Assembly (NCBI GenBank): GCA_031411235.1
Contig: JANOAR010000130.1
Coordinates: 1 to 45,583 of the forward strand
Length of the DNA stretch: 45,583 nucleotides
Origin: JANOAR01 sp031411235
Lineage (GTDB): Bacteria > Verrucomicrobiota > Verrucomicrobiia > Verrucomicrobiales > Verrucomicrobiaceae
Direction of reading: 5' to 3'
The notes below the pieces were generated by a model. That model did no database searches. It saw only the letters and a list, made by a program, of their open reading frames with translations, and had not been told where the DNA came from. Shown here in pieces: positions 8,501 through 17,988 of this stretch; the first letter of the stretch is position 1; the number at the start of each line of letters is the position of its first letter. A program made the translations under genes and the position numbers.

Positions 8501-8865
8501 CTGGGCAGGAAGTAGCTGCCGAGCGCTCCAAGCCCCATTAGCAAGCGATCCAGGAGCGGTGGATACTGCGGCACACCAAACGCAGCGATCAATCCACGCC
8601 AGCGCTTAGCAGAGAGAGAAGCATCGTGGCTGCGGAAAACTGCGTCCACCATCGCGAAGGTGAAAGCCTTGCCAGCAGGATCGTCCATGAGCCGTCCTAA
8701 CTTCGCGCCTTCCGCATGTTCCACTCTCGTTTGCTGACCCAGAGCGGAGGTAAGCAACTGCTCGGCGAGCAGCGCTGCACTCGTGCAGATCGAGCGGTCA
8801 GCAGAAGGCTTTGGCAAAGCGTTTTTAGCGTTCGCAGTGCGTGGCTGGAGAGTGCTCAATATCAT
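5581..8865 (-). CDS. putA: bifunctional proline dehydrogenase / 1-pyrroline-5-carboxylate dehydrogenase
   Basis: 1094 residues. The N-terminal half is the FAD proline dehydrogenase barrel (about 100-470), recognisable by KISAIFSQIN, KFVNLDMEEYRD, LQAYLPDS, KIRLVKGAN and GVASHNLFDVAL. The C-terminal half is an NAD-dependent aldehyde dehydrogenase (about 530-1000): SPWNFPYAIP, Glu711 in CAETSGKN and the nucleophile Cys745 in GQKCSA. There is no N-terminal ribbon-helix-helix DNA-binding domain, so it is the non-regulator, trifunction-lacking type. Proline is converted to glutamate, which the following dehydrogenase can deaminate. The tail after residue about 960 is extra and resembles the extension in other Verrucomicrobiota copies only loosely. 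Confidence 0.93.
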   Translation of the reverse strand: MILSTLQPRTANAKNALPKPSADRSICTSAALLAEQLLTSALGQQTRVEHAEGAKLGRLMDDPAGKAFTFAMVDAVFRSHDASLSAKRWRGLIAAFGVPQYPPLLDRLLMGLGALGSYFLPSVVMKAVAARMRADSARVILPGEEAPLHRYLTTRTAEGFRINLNHLGEAVLGEDEAKHRMEAVLAHLEDPAVNYISVKISAIFSQINLIAWDDTLAEIETRLRTLYRAAAKGGKFVNLDMEEYRDLALTVAAFRGVLDEPEFRSLSAGIVLQAYLPDSCAAQRELTEWARQRVAAGGVPIKIRLVKGANLAMEKVEAEMHGWHPAPYGSKAETDANFRRLLEYGCDPQNAKAVRLGVASHNLFDVALALTLRGANNVERFVEIEMLEGMANHQARAVRDVAGGLLLYAPAVRRDDFMSAMAYLVRRLDENTAPENFLRDMFAMRPGSTEWERQKQRFIQGWNERTTVSAESHRKSPAVEPAIMHKFENEPDTDWTQPAARVALLAAIPSWHSEALPALPELETMLCTAAKAQQAWEALGVAGRAKILNRVADVLSEQRFLALACLRVDGKKAVADADGEVSEAIDFARYYARTAEAPQGVKAEAVGIVAVVSPWNFPYAIPAGGVLAALMAGNSVVFKPARATSQIAWLLARQLWQAGVPREVLHFFPCDGETGRAMLTDSRIASAILTGGYETARMFQGWRPSLPLCAETSGKNALIVTAQADRELAIKDLMRSAFGHSGQKCSAASLAILGAEVYDDPIFRRQLRDAAASLYVGAATDPRSIVTPLVVNPGDDLHRALTTLDDGEEWLLEPRQLGDDPCAWTPGIKLGVRPRSWFHLTECFGPVLGLMRADSLAQATDWQNATDFGLTAGLHSLDPDEVAWWRDRAQAGNLYINRPITGAIVQRQPFGGWKKSCIGPGAKAGGPNYVLNFCRLSDLDTNTENDYREAWKNHFAIEHDPSAMKCESNVFRYRPCRGVILRLDSRDEQAITRAQLAAQITGAPLTLSVREEESNAQFIARLPALAKTAEFIRTIVIPSDEILHAAHEAGLNWINAPLLANGRIELTRWLREQSISETRHRYGQLPDPATARRG

Positions 8866-9037
8866 ACCATCATGATGAAGCGAAGTGCCTTATAGGTCGT
8901 GGCGATATTCCATTCAAGCCATGACGAAAAACTACAAAACATTCCAAAATTTTAGCACCCGCAATGATCGAGCGTCATAGTTGCGGCGAAATCGTAGTGC
9001 TGTATCTAAGCATCATCTTACCTGCACCACTTCCTCG
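8866..9037. promoter_or_regulatory. divergent intergenic region between putA and the Druantia-like genes
   Basis: This 172 bp separates minus-strand putA from plus-strand defence genes and is clearly more AT-rich than its flanks around 8925-8960. A possible plus-strand promoter is TTGCGG at 8981-8986 and TATCTA at 9003-9008 with a 16 bp spacer. No clear operator was seen. Confidence 0.3.
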
Positions 9038-11959
9038 ATGCCACTCCATCAAATTATCAACGATCTCACAGCCGAACGCGCTGCAACGTCGCTCTGCGAA
9101 ATGGCTGACGATGGTAGTTGTCGTGGCTTTCTGGGGGATCTTCAGCAAGTGCATCCCCATGGAGTGAGTGGTGCCTTGCAACAGCGCCAACACGAGTTTG
9201 GCTTGAGGCTGCTGCTGGCGATCACCTATGTGGCGCGGCGAGAGGCTACCGAGGGGCAAATATGGCCAGCGGTGCGCACGGGGCTAAATCTTTCCGCACC
9301 GGTCGCTGAGTTGCTATTTCATGGCAACGGCCAGCCTCGTTCAGAAGTGAAGATGTTGATCGAAAAGACCTGCCGACACTTCCGCCTGCGGCACATCTTC
9401 GGGCAGGACGGGACTCAAGAGTGGTTCGGATCGATCTACCTCCAATTTGGATTCACTCAGCGCGGCTTTACCAAAATGCTGCCGGAGTGGCTGATGGGTT
9501 ACAATCAGCCGAACACGATTGCGCGGTTGCTCGATGACCCTGAACTCAAGAGCGAGTCATTCAGGAAGTTGTGGGAGGCATTGTTGTCGTTTCGGCGTGG
9601 CAATGCTGCGGAAGCCGTCACGCGGAGGATCATCAGCGAGAGTCCATGGGTTCTGCCAAAGTGGGCTGATGAACTGCTGCTTGCCGCCAAGAAGAAGCCC
9701 CACTTGTCGCCAGCCACCTACCGATCAAGCTCGGGTGGGGCAAACGAGGCACCACGGAGTTTCTTGTCAGAGCCGCGTTTGGTCGTGGGCAACCACTTGG
9801 CCGAGGCTCAGTGGCAGATTGAGCTTGCGGGTTTGGCGGAGTGGGCGCTGACAGGAGCCAGCTTTTGTGTCCGGCTCAGGTGCGGGGAGTCTCCAGCGCA
9901 AGAAATCTTCCTTCGCAAGCAAGCAGACGGCTCCCTCTCGCATCTCACGCACACCTTTGAGTTTCCACTCGCGTCGGTGAAGGAAAGTCAGGTCAGCGCC
10001 TCCATCACGGATCAACAAGGCCGAGAAGTGGCAGCGCAGGATATTCGTCTGTTTGATCCTGATGAGGACATCATGGCATTCAGTGCGCACGGTTATTTCG
10101 ATGACAGGTTTGTGAACCGAGGCCCGCGCACCAATGCTTTGTGTTACGTTCTTGTTCGAGCGGACTTAAACCTCATTCCTCAGCCTGCGGAGTGGTATCT
10201 GTTTGAAGGCATGGGGTATAAACTTCATCGTCTGCGCTTTGAAGCTGGTCAGCAGCTTCGAGTGCTGTTTGAGGATGGAAGTGAGTTGTGGTCGAGCGTC
10301 AATGGCATGCGCGCTAGCGCCGACATATTGCCAGATTCGGTGTGTCCAAAATGCCAGCTAGCGACCGAGAACAACAAGCGAGCGGATGATCCGAAGACCA
10401 CGGATTTAATCCTGGAGATTGCGGGGCTATCGGGAGCTACCCTTGTCGCAGCAAGATGGAGATCGCATCGACTCGATATAGCTGGTAGCAACACCTTTGA
10501 AGGGACTAGCGACAACTGGCAATCCATGATGTCGAGTGTGTCTCAGGCGTTTGAAAATGGAGGCCAATTGCCGTCTGTAAAGGTGCCTAAAATTGAGGCG
10601 CTCTTGGCTCGCAAGCTGACGCTAGACCTGACGCTCCAGCACAATGAGCGCAAATACCGCAGCCGTGTAGAATGTGTGTTGAGTCTGCCGGGCATCATTG
10701 AACAGTCACGCGGCAAATCGGCATTCCAAGATTGCTTTGCCAGACGTAGCTACCAGCAACTCAGGCGTGGCCGTTACACGATTCAGGCCAAGCCACTTAC
10801 AACCGAGCAACAAAACCGTGGTCTGCAATGGTGTCTCTTTGAGGGGGATCGTTTTGTCTGCTTGCTCAGGGATGGATCACCCCAGCCATTCTACGATCTC
10901 GGCGCTTATGGGCAAAGCCTCAGCCTTCGACTGGAGCGGTTCAATTGTGAAGGCAAGCCTGCTAAGCTGGTCGAAGAAGTCACTGACACAGGGCTATTTG
11001 AAATGCAGGATGGGGGTGATGCATCTGTTGCGGGCAACTACTCCGTTGATGCCTGGGCTTCTCCTGAGATGGGGGCCGAGCATGTGCTTTACAGCGGCCT
11101 AATCCATAAGCGAGTGACCCTGGAGGCTGCTGGAGGGCGGCTGTCGTTTGCAGAAGACAAAGCCACGTTCTCTCCCTTTCCCGAGCACCCATGCGACTAC
11201 CTCGTGCTTGCCTACGCTGGGGTGCGGTTGGCTACCTGGTGGCGTGTGCCGAATGATGGGCAATCTTGGAGCAGCACCTTGGTTCAAATCCAAGATACCG
11301 AGGATGCCAGGCGTGCCGCTTTCACGATTCGCTGGGCGAAGCTTCCGATTGCCAGCCGTCATCACAGCCAAGATGTGCAGGGCTTCTTTCAACGTTTCCC
11401 TGACATCGTTCTGGTCGAGTGGCTGAGCGCTCCGCAATCAAGCAACGAAGGACAAATGTTCGACGGAGAAGATGCCGACGCATGGCGCGATGCAGTTCGA
11501 ACCGTCATTCAAGACTACCGAGTGCATGAATCCACTCTTGGTGTAGTCACCAAACAAAAGCTGATTCGCTGTCTCCCAGGAAATGCAGACGCCACGCCTG
11601 AATCCCAGATCGTGCATACGTTGAAGCGTGTAGGTGCCTGCGATCCTGTGCTGATGGGCAGCATGCTTTGTTATTGGAAATCCATGCGAAGCGTCGTCAC
11701 TGATCGTCCTGCTCAGAGTCGAATGCGCCAACAACTGCTGGATGGCTCAGCGCTTGCAAATGAGATGATGACAAGTTTGTGCGCCATGGCCCCCAACACT
11801 GATGAAGCGTTTCTCCAAAGTGTCTTCAAGGTTGGGGTCAGCGCTGTAACAAGCTCGGTGCCGCAGGAACGCGATAAGCACAATCTCAAGTCAGCTCTCA
11901 CGATGGCACCGTTCCGCCGCCTCCTTTTTCGCCGCATTGTTGAGCACTATTTGCCTTGA
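9038..11959 (+). CDS. druH: large protein of unknown fold, probable DruH of a type III Druantia system
   Basis: 973 residues from the ATG at 9038 (MPLHQIINDL); an upstream in-frame TTG at 8981 would add 19 residues of unlikely composition. No enzyme motif, signal peptide or membrane segment was recognised. The N-terminal 230 residues have features such as IWPAVRTGLNLS, WFGSIYLQFGFTQRGF and LPEWLMGY; the middle looks beta-rich and repetitive in character, possibly Ig-like or lectin-like modules. It is followed after 10 bases by a giant helicase, the two-gene order known for Druantia type III (druH, druE). The DruH label rests mainly on that arrangement and on size, so it is less sure than the helicase. 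Expected role: anti-phage defence, mechanism unknown. Confidence 0.6.
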   Translation: MPLHQIINDLTAERAATSLCEMADDGSCRGFLGDLQQVHPHGVSGALQQRQHEFGLRLLLAITYVARREATEGQIWPAVRTGLNLSAPVAELLFHGNGQPRSEVKMLIEKTCRHFRLRHIFGQDGTQEWFGSIYLQFGFTQRGFTKMLPEWLMGYNQPNTIARLLDDPELKSESFRKLWEALLSFRRGNAAEAVTRRIISESPWVLPKWADELLLAAKKKPHLSPATYRSSSGGANEAPRSFLSEPRLVVGNHLAEAQWQIELAGLAEWALTGASFCVRLRCGESPAQEIFLRKQADGSLSHLTHTFEFPLASVKESQVSASITDQQGREVAAQDIRLFDPDEDIMAFSAHGYFDDRFVNRGPRTNALCYVLVRADLNLIPQPAEWYLFEGMGYKLHRLRFEAGQQLRVLFEDGSELWSSVNGMRASADILPDSVCPKCQLATENNKRADDPKTTDLILEIAGLSGATLVAARWRSHRLDIAGSNTFEGTSDNWQSMMSSVSQAFENGGQLPSVKVPKIEALLARKLTLDLTLQHNERKYRSRVECVLSLPGIIEQSRGKSAFQDCFARRSYQQLRRGRYTIQAKPLTTEQQNRGLQWCLFEGDRFVCLLRDGSPQPFYDLGAYGQSLSLRLERFNCEGKPAKLVEEVTDTGLFEMQDGGDASVAGNYSVDAWASPEMGAEHVLYSGLIHKRVTLEAAGGRLSFAEDKATFSPFPEHPCDYLVLAYAGVRLATWWRVPNDGQSWSSTLVQIQDTEDARRAAFTIRWAKLPIASRHHSQDVQGFFQRFPDIVLVEWLSAPQSSNEGQMFDGEDADAWRDAVRTVIQDYRVHESTLGVVTKQKLIRCLPGNADATPESQIVHTLKRVGACDPVLMGSMLCYWKSMRSVVTDRPAQSRMRQQLLDGSALANEMMTSLCAMAPNTDEAFLQSVFKVGVSAVTSSVPQERDKHNLKSALTMAPFRRLLFRRIVEHYLP

Positions 11960-11969
11960 AATTTCCTCC

Positions 11970-14900
11970 ATGACTCCCTCTACACTAAACGACTCGGCAC
12001 AGATCGACGCCATCGCGATGAGCCAGCAGATCAAGGAGCGCCTTGTTGATCTCGCGCTCTCGGACAACTTCGTGAATGATGCCAAGGTCGCCAAGGCGCT
12101 TCGCGCGATGTGGGAGGACACGCCTAACAATGGCGGACTCGTCGGCGACTTGTGGGTGGAGGGAGTCTTTCCTTCCGTGTCTTCCGATGATTCTCTGCAA
12201 TCGCTGGCAGAGCGTGGTGTGTTTGCTCCGAGCATTGCGGCCTTGCTTGATCGCAGTGGGCAACTCCCCAAGGATCGAAAGCTATACACGCATCAGACTG
12301 AGTCGGTGATTCATGCTGCGGAGTTTCAGGGCAAGGACGAGAAGCCCGCCATCATCATCACGGCGGGCACGGGCGCGGGCAAAACGGAGAGCTTCTTGCT
12401 GCCTCTGCTGAACCTTCTGGCAACGTATCCGAAGCGGCAGCCGGGCGAGGGCATTCAATGCCTCATCCTATACCCCATGAATGCGCTGGTGAACGACCAG
12501 ATGGAGCGCATCTACAAGTGGCTCCAGCCGCAGGGGACGAACCCTGCGATCACTTGCTTCCACTTCACCAGTGAGACGCCAGAAAGGTGGGGCCACGGTA
12601 TCAACAGGTATGATCCCTGCCGGATGCAAACGCGGCAGGAGGCACGCGGTTGGCAAACTCACAATGGACAAAACATAGCCGCTCAGAATCGAGGGCCAGT
12701 GCCGGACATTGTCATCACCAACTACTCCATGTTGGAATACATGCTCTGCCGCCCGCAGGATCAGTGCTTCTTTGGAAAGAATCTTCAAGTTGTCGTGCTG
12801 GATGAAGCGCATCTCTACAGTGGCACACTAGCTGCCGAGATGACTTTGCTGCTGCGGCGTTTGTATCAGCGTTGCGGTGTGGCGAGTGAAAAGGTGCTGC
12901 AACTCGCAACCTCAGCCACCATTGGCGATGATTCGACTGACCTGGAAACTACGCTGAAAACCTTCACGTCCACTTTATTCACCAAGCCTTCGGCGCTGGT
13001 GAAAGTCATTCAAGGGCAGAAGCGGGACACGCGACTCACACCACCGAGCGGAGCTTCGTGCATGTCCGCAGAGCAGTGGGCAGGCATTGATTGGGGCCAT
13101 TTAGCCACACTTCACAATGAAGCGGATGGCTCTCCGAAACTCGCGGCATGGAGTGCTGAGGACATGCGGCGTCTCAGGGAATCCTTGCCAGCACATTCGC
13201 CCCATGCGCCGAAGGATGGCCTTCAACCGTCGGTGTTCCTGCACGCGGCATTGCCTGGTGATGAGATCGTTTGTAGCTTGTCGTCACTGCTTTATGAGCG
13301 CAAGCACGTCTGCTTGAGCGAGCTTGCTCAGTTGCTTTGGAAGCGCAGCGACGGCCTAGCGCTGCAAGCCACACGGCGCATCCTCCAACTCAGCGCTTCG
13401 GCACGACAAGCACCAGAGGATTACCCTCTCGTGCCGCATCGTTTGCATGTTCAAGCACGGGGAAGCAGTCGCCTCAGCGTGTGCTTGAACGCTTATTGCA
13501 GCGGCCCGTATCTACTGCCTGGATTTGGTTCACTCAATCCGCGAGGGAATGCAGTTTGCCCAAGTTGCACCCATGCCTGCCTCTCCGTTGTGCGCTGCGA
13601 CAACTGCGGTACATGGGCCATGGCTGGAGTCCGCGATCCGGGCACTGGTCGGCTGCTGCCGCTTTACAGAAAGGAACACTGGGAGCAACCGACTCTCAAG
13701 GTCTATTCGCCAAATGCAGTGCGTAACTCACAAGAGGAGGTGCTCGATCCAAAGATGGGAAGCGCCGGGCACGATGGCGTGAGCCTTTACCACCTTGGCA
13801 ACCGATGTACTGGCTGTGACGAGAAGATGCGCACCGAAGGACGACTCATGGGGCAGTCCGCTGATTTGGCCATCTCGGTTTTGACTGAGACGGTGCTCAC
13901 GCAGTTGCCGCCACTGCCCGTGGACTATAATCAATGGCTACCCTCAAAGGGCCGTCGATTGCTTGCTTTCAGTGATAGCCGTGGAGCCGCAGCGAGGCTT
14001 GGGCCAAAACTTGGCTTTCAGCATGAAGTGCAGTTGTTCCGCGCGGCCTTGGTGCAGTGCCTTGCCAAAGATGCCCCCATCAAAGAGGAAGAGCTTGAAG
14101 AAGACATCGCCAAAGAACAGCAGCGGTTGAAGAGCGACCCAACAAACGCTCGCTCCAAGCAGAAGCTAGACGAATACCAACGTGACCTCGCTGCACTCCG
14201 GCAAGGCGGCAAGGTCAGCGATTGGGCTCGCAAACTGGAGCAATCCCCGCTCATCTCTCAGATCATCGACCGTGGTGCTCCAGGTTGTGATTCGGAATGC
14301 GATCCTTCCACCAAGCACAAGACCATTGCTGACGATCCATCCAAACCATCAGGCTGGGATCACGCTCCACAAATCTGTTGGCAACAGAACACCAAGGGTA
14401 GCTGCCAATACATTGAGGCCATGCTGGGCCGTGAATTAGCGCGACTGTCTTACGGCAGTGTTAATCTCCAAATGGCGGGCATGGTGGAAGTCAACTATCC
14501 GGGCATCGACCAACTCACCGCGCCCAATACTTTACTCGGCACATTGAGCACTGAAGCATTGCGCGTGGGGCTGCGACAGAACTGGACGATGTTGCTCTCG
14601 CTGTTGCTGGACACGCTGCGCATCGACGGTGCCATAACCCTCGGCAGCGAGGAATATGACGAGTCCTTCCCGTATGGCAGTGAGTTGATTGGGAAATGGA
14701 TGTCGCTTGATGAGGTCGGTTACAAGCTGCAGCGCTTTCGTGGCGTGGACGCTTCTCCCGATGATGAGGCTTACAGCGAGGCACGCCAACGGCGCACACA
14801 GTTTGTCGAGCGTGTTCTTGAGAGGCTGGGATGCAGCCAAGACAACCTCAAGGCAACGGCAAGGCAGACGCTCGAAGTAGCATTCACTCAATTGTATGGC

Positions 14901-17171
14901 AGCACTTTTGACTGGCTCAAGAAGTCGGATCGGCAGACCAAAGACAAGGGATCGGTAACGGCGATGCAATTGCATTTCCCATCGCTAACTATTCGCCGTC
15001 CGCTCCAGCTACATCACTGCCAACGCACAGCAACCATCTGGACTCGTCAGCTTGAAGGCATCGTGCCGACGAGGGGAGCCGTTGAATTAAAACCCATCAA
15101 TCAATCTGCCGCCGATCAGGACTTGAGAGTGGGCAGACATCGTCGCGGCTACCAATCCGACTTTTATAACCTAGGCCTCTGGGCAGAGGAGCACAGCGCA
15201 CAGCTCGCACCGGAAGAGAACCGCAGGCTGCAAAACCTTTTCAAAGCCGGTGCTCGCAACGTGCTGAGTTCCACCACCACGATGGAACTCGGTATCGACA
15301 TCGGCGGTCTCAACGCTGTGCTGATGAGCAACGTCCCGCCGGGAAAAGCAAACTATCTCCAACGTGCTGGCCGTGCGGGTCGCCGCTCGGATGGCTCGTC
15401 TATCGTTGTCACCTTCGCCCGCAACACACCCTACGAGCGCGAGGTGATTCAGCGATTTGGAGACTACCTCGGTAAATCACTGCGCAACCCCACCATCTCG
15501 TTGGAACGCGAGCGCATTGTCCGACGGCACTTCCATGCTTACTTGTTGGGTCTGTTCTTCCGCAGCATCACGCCCGACGACGCAAGATCAGGAGCCATGA
15601 ATGTCTATGGACGCATGGGGGAGTTCTGCGGTCTGCCACGATCAAAATACTGGTCGCCAAAGCACGATCCACAGCGCCCATCACCAATCGAAGGCAACCA
15701 AGCGAGCACGATTGCAAATCAGTATTTAGCCTTTCTTGCCGTGTTACTTGGCAGAACAGATTGGCATGATGATGCCCGTGGCTTGGTGAAGGATACCGCG
15801 CTAGCCAACGCAGAAATGAATGGTCTGCTGGGCACTGCAATCACCGGATTCCGAGACTTGCGAGATCGTTGGATCAAGTCCTACCAGCCTGTATTTGAGG
15901 CATGGAATGCAATCCCAGCGAACGACACGGATCGTTCAGCCTATGCCAATCATTTGCACTACGAACTCATAGCCGCGCATCAGATCACAGTCGTTGCCGC
16001 CTTGGCTGAAGAACAATACCTGCCGCGCTATGGTTTCCCCATTGGCACCATGAAACTCAAAGTGATCGGCACTGATGCTAGACATCGTGCCGAAGAGCAG
16101 GAGCAATATCGCCTTGAGCGCGGAGGCATCCAAGCCCTGCGTGAATATGTCCCTGGCTCAGCCTTGCTAGTGAGTGGGCGGCTCGTGCTATCGCGTGGCC
16201 TGCTAAAGAACAGCATTGGCCTCGGCGATGGCCCCGAAGAAACAAGAGGATTTGGCTTGAGCGGCTGGTTCACTGAATGCACGAAGGGTCACTTCATGCA
16301 CGGCACAGGCGATGCGGCGAATGCACGCTGTGAACTGTGTGGGAGTGCTGCTGTCGGCTCAGCCACTTCCTATCTCATTCCCCACCACGGCTTTGTTACA
16401 GCGGCATGGGAGACACCACAGCGGCACTTGGGAACCGAGCGGGTTGGGTCTGCGGTCGTTCAGGCGATTAATCTTCGCGATGCAGTCGTGAATGATGTCG
16501 CCTTCGCCGGAAGAAGCGGCTGGTCAACCTACTACAAAGAGAACGGCGAGATATTCGTCCACAACCGAGGCGAGCATGAGCACGGCTACGCCATCTGCAC
16601 GACTTGCGGTATGGCTGAAAGTGAAGGCCAGCCAATCTCCGCTGACAAAGACAAGAGCTTGCCCCGTGAATTGCTGCGGCACAGCGGTCTCCATTCACCG
16701 AAGGCAGGCTCAGGCTACAAACGCCCCAAAGCCTGCGATCCCGGCGACAGCTTTCTGAGGCACCAAGCTCTCGCCAGCAAAGTCATCACCGACGTGCTCA
16801 TCATCGACTTCGGTCCTCAAGCAGCCGATTTGACCGAGACGCTAGCACTAGCTCTCAAACTCGCTGGTGCTCGTCTGCTTCAACTCGATAGCCGCGAGCT
16901 AGGACACAGCGTCGCACCATCGCCCAAAGGCGCGCATCCCGCTGCCGTTGTTTACGACAACGTGCCCGGCGGAGCGGGTCATGTGCTTGAACTGCTGCAA
17001 GACAGTGAACGATGGCTGAAACTCGCTGCCGATGTTTTGCATGGCTCAGACAAGCACCACGCCTCCTGCGAAACCGCGTGCATGGACTGCATTCTCAGCG
17101 CCGAGGTGTTTGACGAGGCAGACATTACCAAACTCCATCGCAGGCGGGCCTACGATTTCATTAACCTTTAA
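11970..17171 (+). CDS. druE: giant DEAH helicase with DUF1998-like C-terminus, probable DruE (Druantia)
   Basis: 1733 residues from the ATG at 11970. N-terminal superfamily 2 helicase: Walker A AGTGAGKTES (Lys138), DEAH box VLDEAHLYSG (Asp278), SAT motif LATSATIGD (about 314). Zinc-ribbon-like cysteines lie at about 530-550 (CPSCTHACLSVVRCDNC) and again near 620 (CTGCDEKM). A charged, probably coiled insertion is at about 700-760. The second helicase domain has ELGIDIGGLNAV and QRAGRAGRRS (from 1131). The end has the DUF1998 style with VVYDNVPGGAGH and cysteines at 1700, 1704 and 1707. One polypeptide of this size carrying both helicase and DUF1998 fits DruE; in DISARM these are split into DrmA and DrmB. 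Cytoplasmic; likely translocates on nucleic acid in anti-phage defence. Confidence 0.82.
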   Translation: MTPSTLNDSAQIDAIAMSQQIKERLVDLALSDNFVNDAKVAKALRAMWEDTPNNGGLVGDLWVEGVFPSVSSDDSLQSLAERGVFAPSIAALLDRSGQLPKDRKLYTHQTESVIHAAEFQGKDEKPAIIITAGTGAGKTESFLLPLLNLLATYPKRQPGEGIQCLILYPMNALVNDQMERIYKWLQPQGTNPAITCFHFTSETPERWGHGINRYDPCRMQTRQEARGWQTHNGQNIAAQNRGPVPDIVITNYSMLEYMLCRPQDQCFFGKNLQVVVLDEAHLYSGTLAAEMTLLLRRLYQRCGVASEKVLQLATSATIGDDSTDLETTLKTFTSTLFTKPSALVKVIQGQKRDTRLTPPSGASCMSAEQWAGIDWGHLATLHNEADGSPKLAAWSAEDMRRLRESLPAHSPHAPKDGLQPSVFLHAALPGDEIVCSLSSLLYERKHVCLSELAQLLWKRSDGLALQATRRILQLSASARQAPEDYPLVPHRLHVQARGSSRLSVCLNAYCSGPYLLPGFGSLNPRGNAVCPSCTHACLSVVRCDNCGTWAMAGVRDPGTGRLLPLYRKEHWEQPTLKVYSPNAVRNSQEEVLDPKMGSAGHDGVSLYHLGNRCTGCDEKMRTEGRLMGQSADLAISVLTETVLTQLPPLPVDYNQWLPSKGRRLLAFSDSRGAAARLGPKLGFQHEVQLFRAALVQCLAKDAPIKEEELEEDIAKEQQRLKSDPTNARSKQKLDEYQRDLAALRQGGKVSDWARKLEQSPLISQIIDRGAPGCDSECDPSTKHKTIADDPSKPSGWDHAPQICWQQNTKGSCQYIEAMLGRELARLSYGSVNLQMAGMVEVNYPGIDQLTAPNTLLGTLSTEALRVGLRQNWTMLLSLLLDTLRIDGAITLGSEEYDESFPYGSELIGKWMSLDEVGYKLQRFRGVDASPDDEAYSEARQRRTQFVERVLERLGCSQDNLKATARQTLEVAFTQLYGSTFDWLKKSDRQTKDKGSVTAMQLHFPSLTIRRPLQLHHCQRTATIWTRQLEGIVPTRGAVELKPINQSAADQDLRVGRHRRGYQSDFYNLGLWAEEHSAQLAPEENRRLQNLFKAGARNVLSSTTTMELGIDIGGLNAVLMSNVPPGKANYLQRAGRAGRRSDGSSIVVTFARNTPYEREVIQRFGDYLGKSLRNPTISLERERIVRRHFHAYLLGLFFRSITPDDARSGAMNVYGRMGEFCGLPRSKYWSPKHDPQRPSPIEGNQASTIANQYLAFLAVLLGRTDWHDDARGLVKDTALANAEMNGLLGTAITGFRDLRDRWIKSYQPVFEAWNAIPANDTDRSAYANHLHYELIAAHQITVVAALAEEQYLPRYGFPIGTMKLKVIGTDARHRAEEQEQYRLERGGIQALREYVPGSALLVSGRLVLSRGLLKNSIGLGDGPEETRGFGLSGWFTECTKGHFMHGTGDAANARCELCGSAAVGSATSYLIPHHGFVTAAWETPQRHLGTERVGSAVVQAINLRDAVVNDVAFAGRSGWSTYYKENGEIFVHNRGEHEHGYAICTTCGMAESEGQPISADKDKSLPRELLRHSGLHSPKAGSGYKRPKACDPGDSFLRHQALASKVITDVLIIDFGPQAADLTETLALALKLAGARLLQLDSRELGHSVAPSPKGAHPAAVVYDNVPGGAGHVLELLQDSERWLKLAADVLHGSDKHHASCETACMDCILSAEVFDEADITKLHRRRAYDFINL

Positions 17172-17202
17172 AACGCTGGATGACCCGCCAAAGAGTCCAG
17201 AC

Positions 17203-17969
17203 ATGCTAGCCAAAAAAACCACCACTCGATCTAGTAGCCAGCGCGACTCCATCTTCGCCAGTGCCCCGGGGTTGGAAGCAACCGAGACTCTCTTCGATAC
17301 CATCAGCGACGTGCTTTTTGCGTGAAGGATCGCTCACGTCGTTATGTCGCGGCGAATGAGGCCTTCATTCGCCTTGCGGGCTTGCAGCATCGGTCGGAGC
17401 TGCTGGGACACACGGCGCGCGAGGTGTTTCCAGCGATCCTGGCCGCAGGCTATGAGCAGCAGGACGCCGAGGCTTTTTCCAAAGGTGCAACGGTGAGGGA
17501 TCGGCTGAAAATGATCACGCAGGGCGGTGGCAAGGTCGGCTGGTTTGTCTCGCAAAAGGTCGCGGTGAAGTCGGCTGCGGGCGAGGTGATTGCGCTCGCG
17601 GGTATCTCGCGTGATCTCGATACGCCCGCCGTGCGCGGCAGTGAATTGGGCGCGTTGGCCGGGGTGCTCGATACACTGCACCGCGATTGCGCGAAGCCGC
17701 TGCGCATCGAACAACTGGCGAAGAAGTCCGGCCTGTCGTGGAGTCAATTTCAGCGCCGCGTGCGCAGCATTACGGGCCTGACACCGAGGCAGCTTCTAAC
17801 CAAATCGCGGATCGAAATGGCCGCTGACGCTCTGCGGAAATCTGAGACTGCTTTGCCCGGCATCGCCTTCGACTGCGGCTTCTACGATCAGGCAGCTTTC
17901 AGCCGCCAGTTCCGCGCTGCTACGGGTCTCTCACCCGGCGAGTATCGCCGTGCGGTGCGAACGAGCTAG
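17203..17969 (+). pseudogene. PAS-domain AraC-family regulator, broken by a -1 frameshift
   Basis: The first piece (ATG 17203) ends with ETLFDTISDVLFA and a stop at 17323-17325. The second piece, opening in another frame at 17322, continues with VKDRSRRYVAANEAF, the next part of a PAS domain. Adding one T to the T5 run at 17315-17319 gives the continuous text ISDVLFCVKDRSRRYV, as expected for such regulators. The PAS domain spans about residues 25-140 of the repaired protein. The C-terminal AraC DNA-binding domain (about 155-255) is whole, with LAKKSGLSWSQFQRRVR and IAFDCGFYDQAAFSRQFR. It is a pseudogene, a sequencing error in a homopolymer, or slippage-expressed; the DNA cannot decide. Related regulators often control nearby sugar or secreted-protein genes. 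Confidence 0.75.
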
Positions 17970-17988
17970 GCACGGCAGCTCCCCGCTA

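Noticed and set aside
9038..17171. DISARM or BREX system
   Set aside because: Helicase and DUF1998-like parts are in one polypeptide, there is no DrmC-like phospholipase, no PglX/PglZ and no dedicated intact methylase beside it. Druantia type III fits better.
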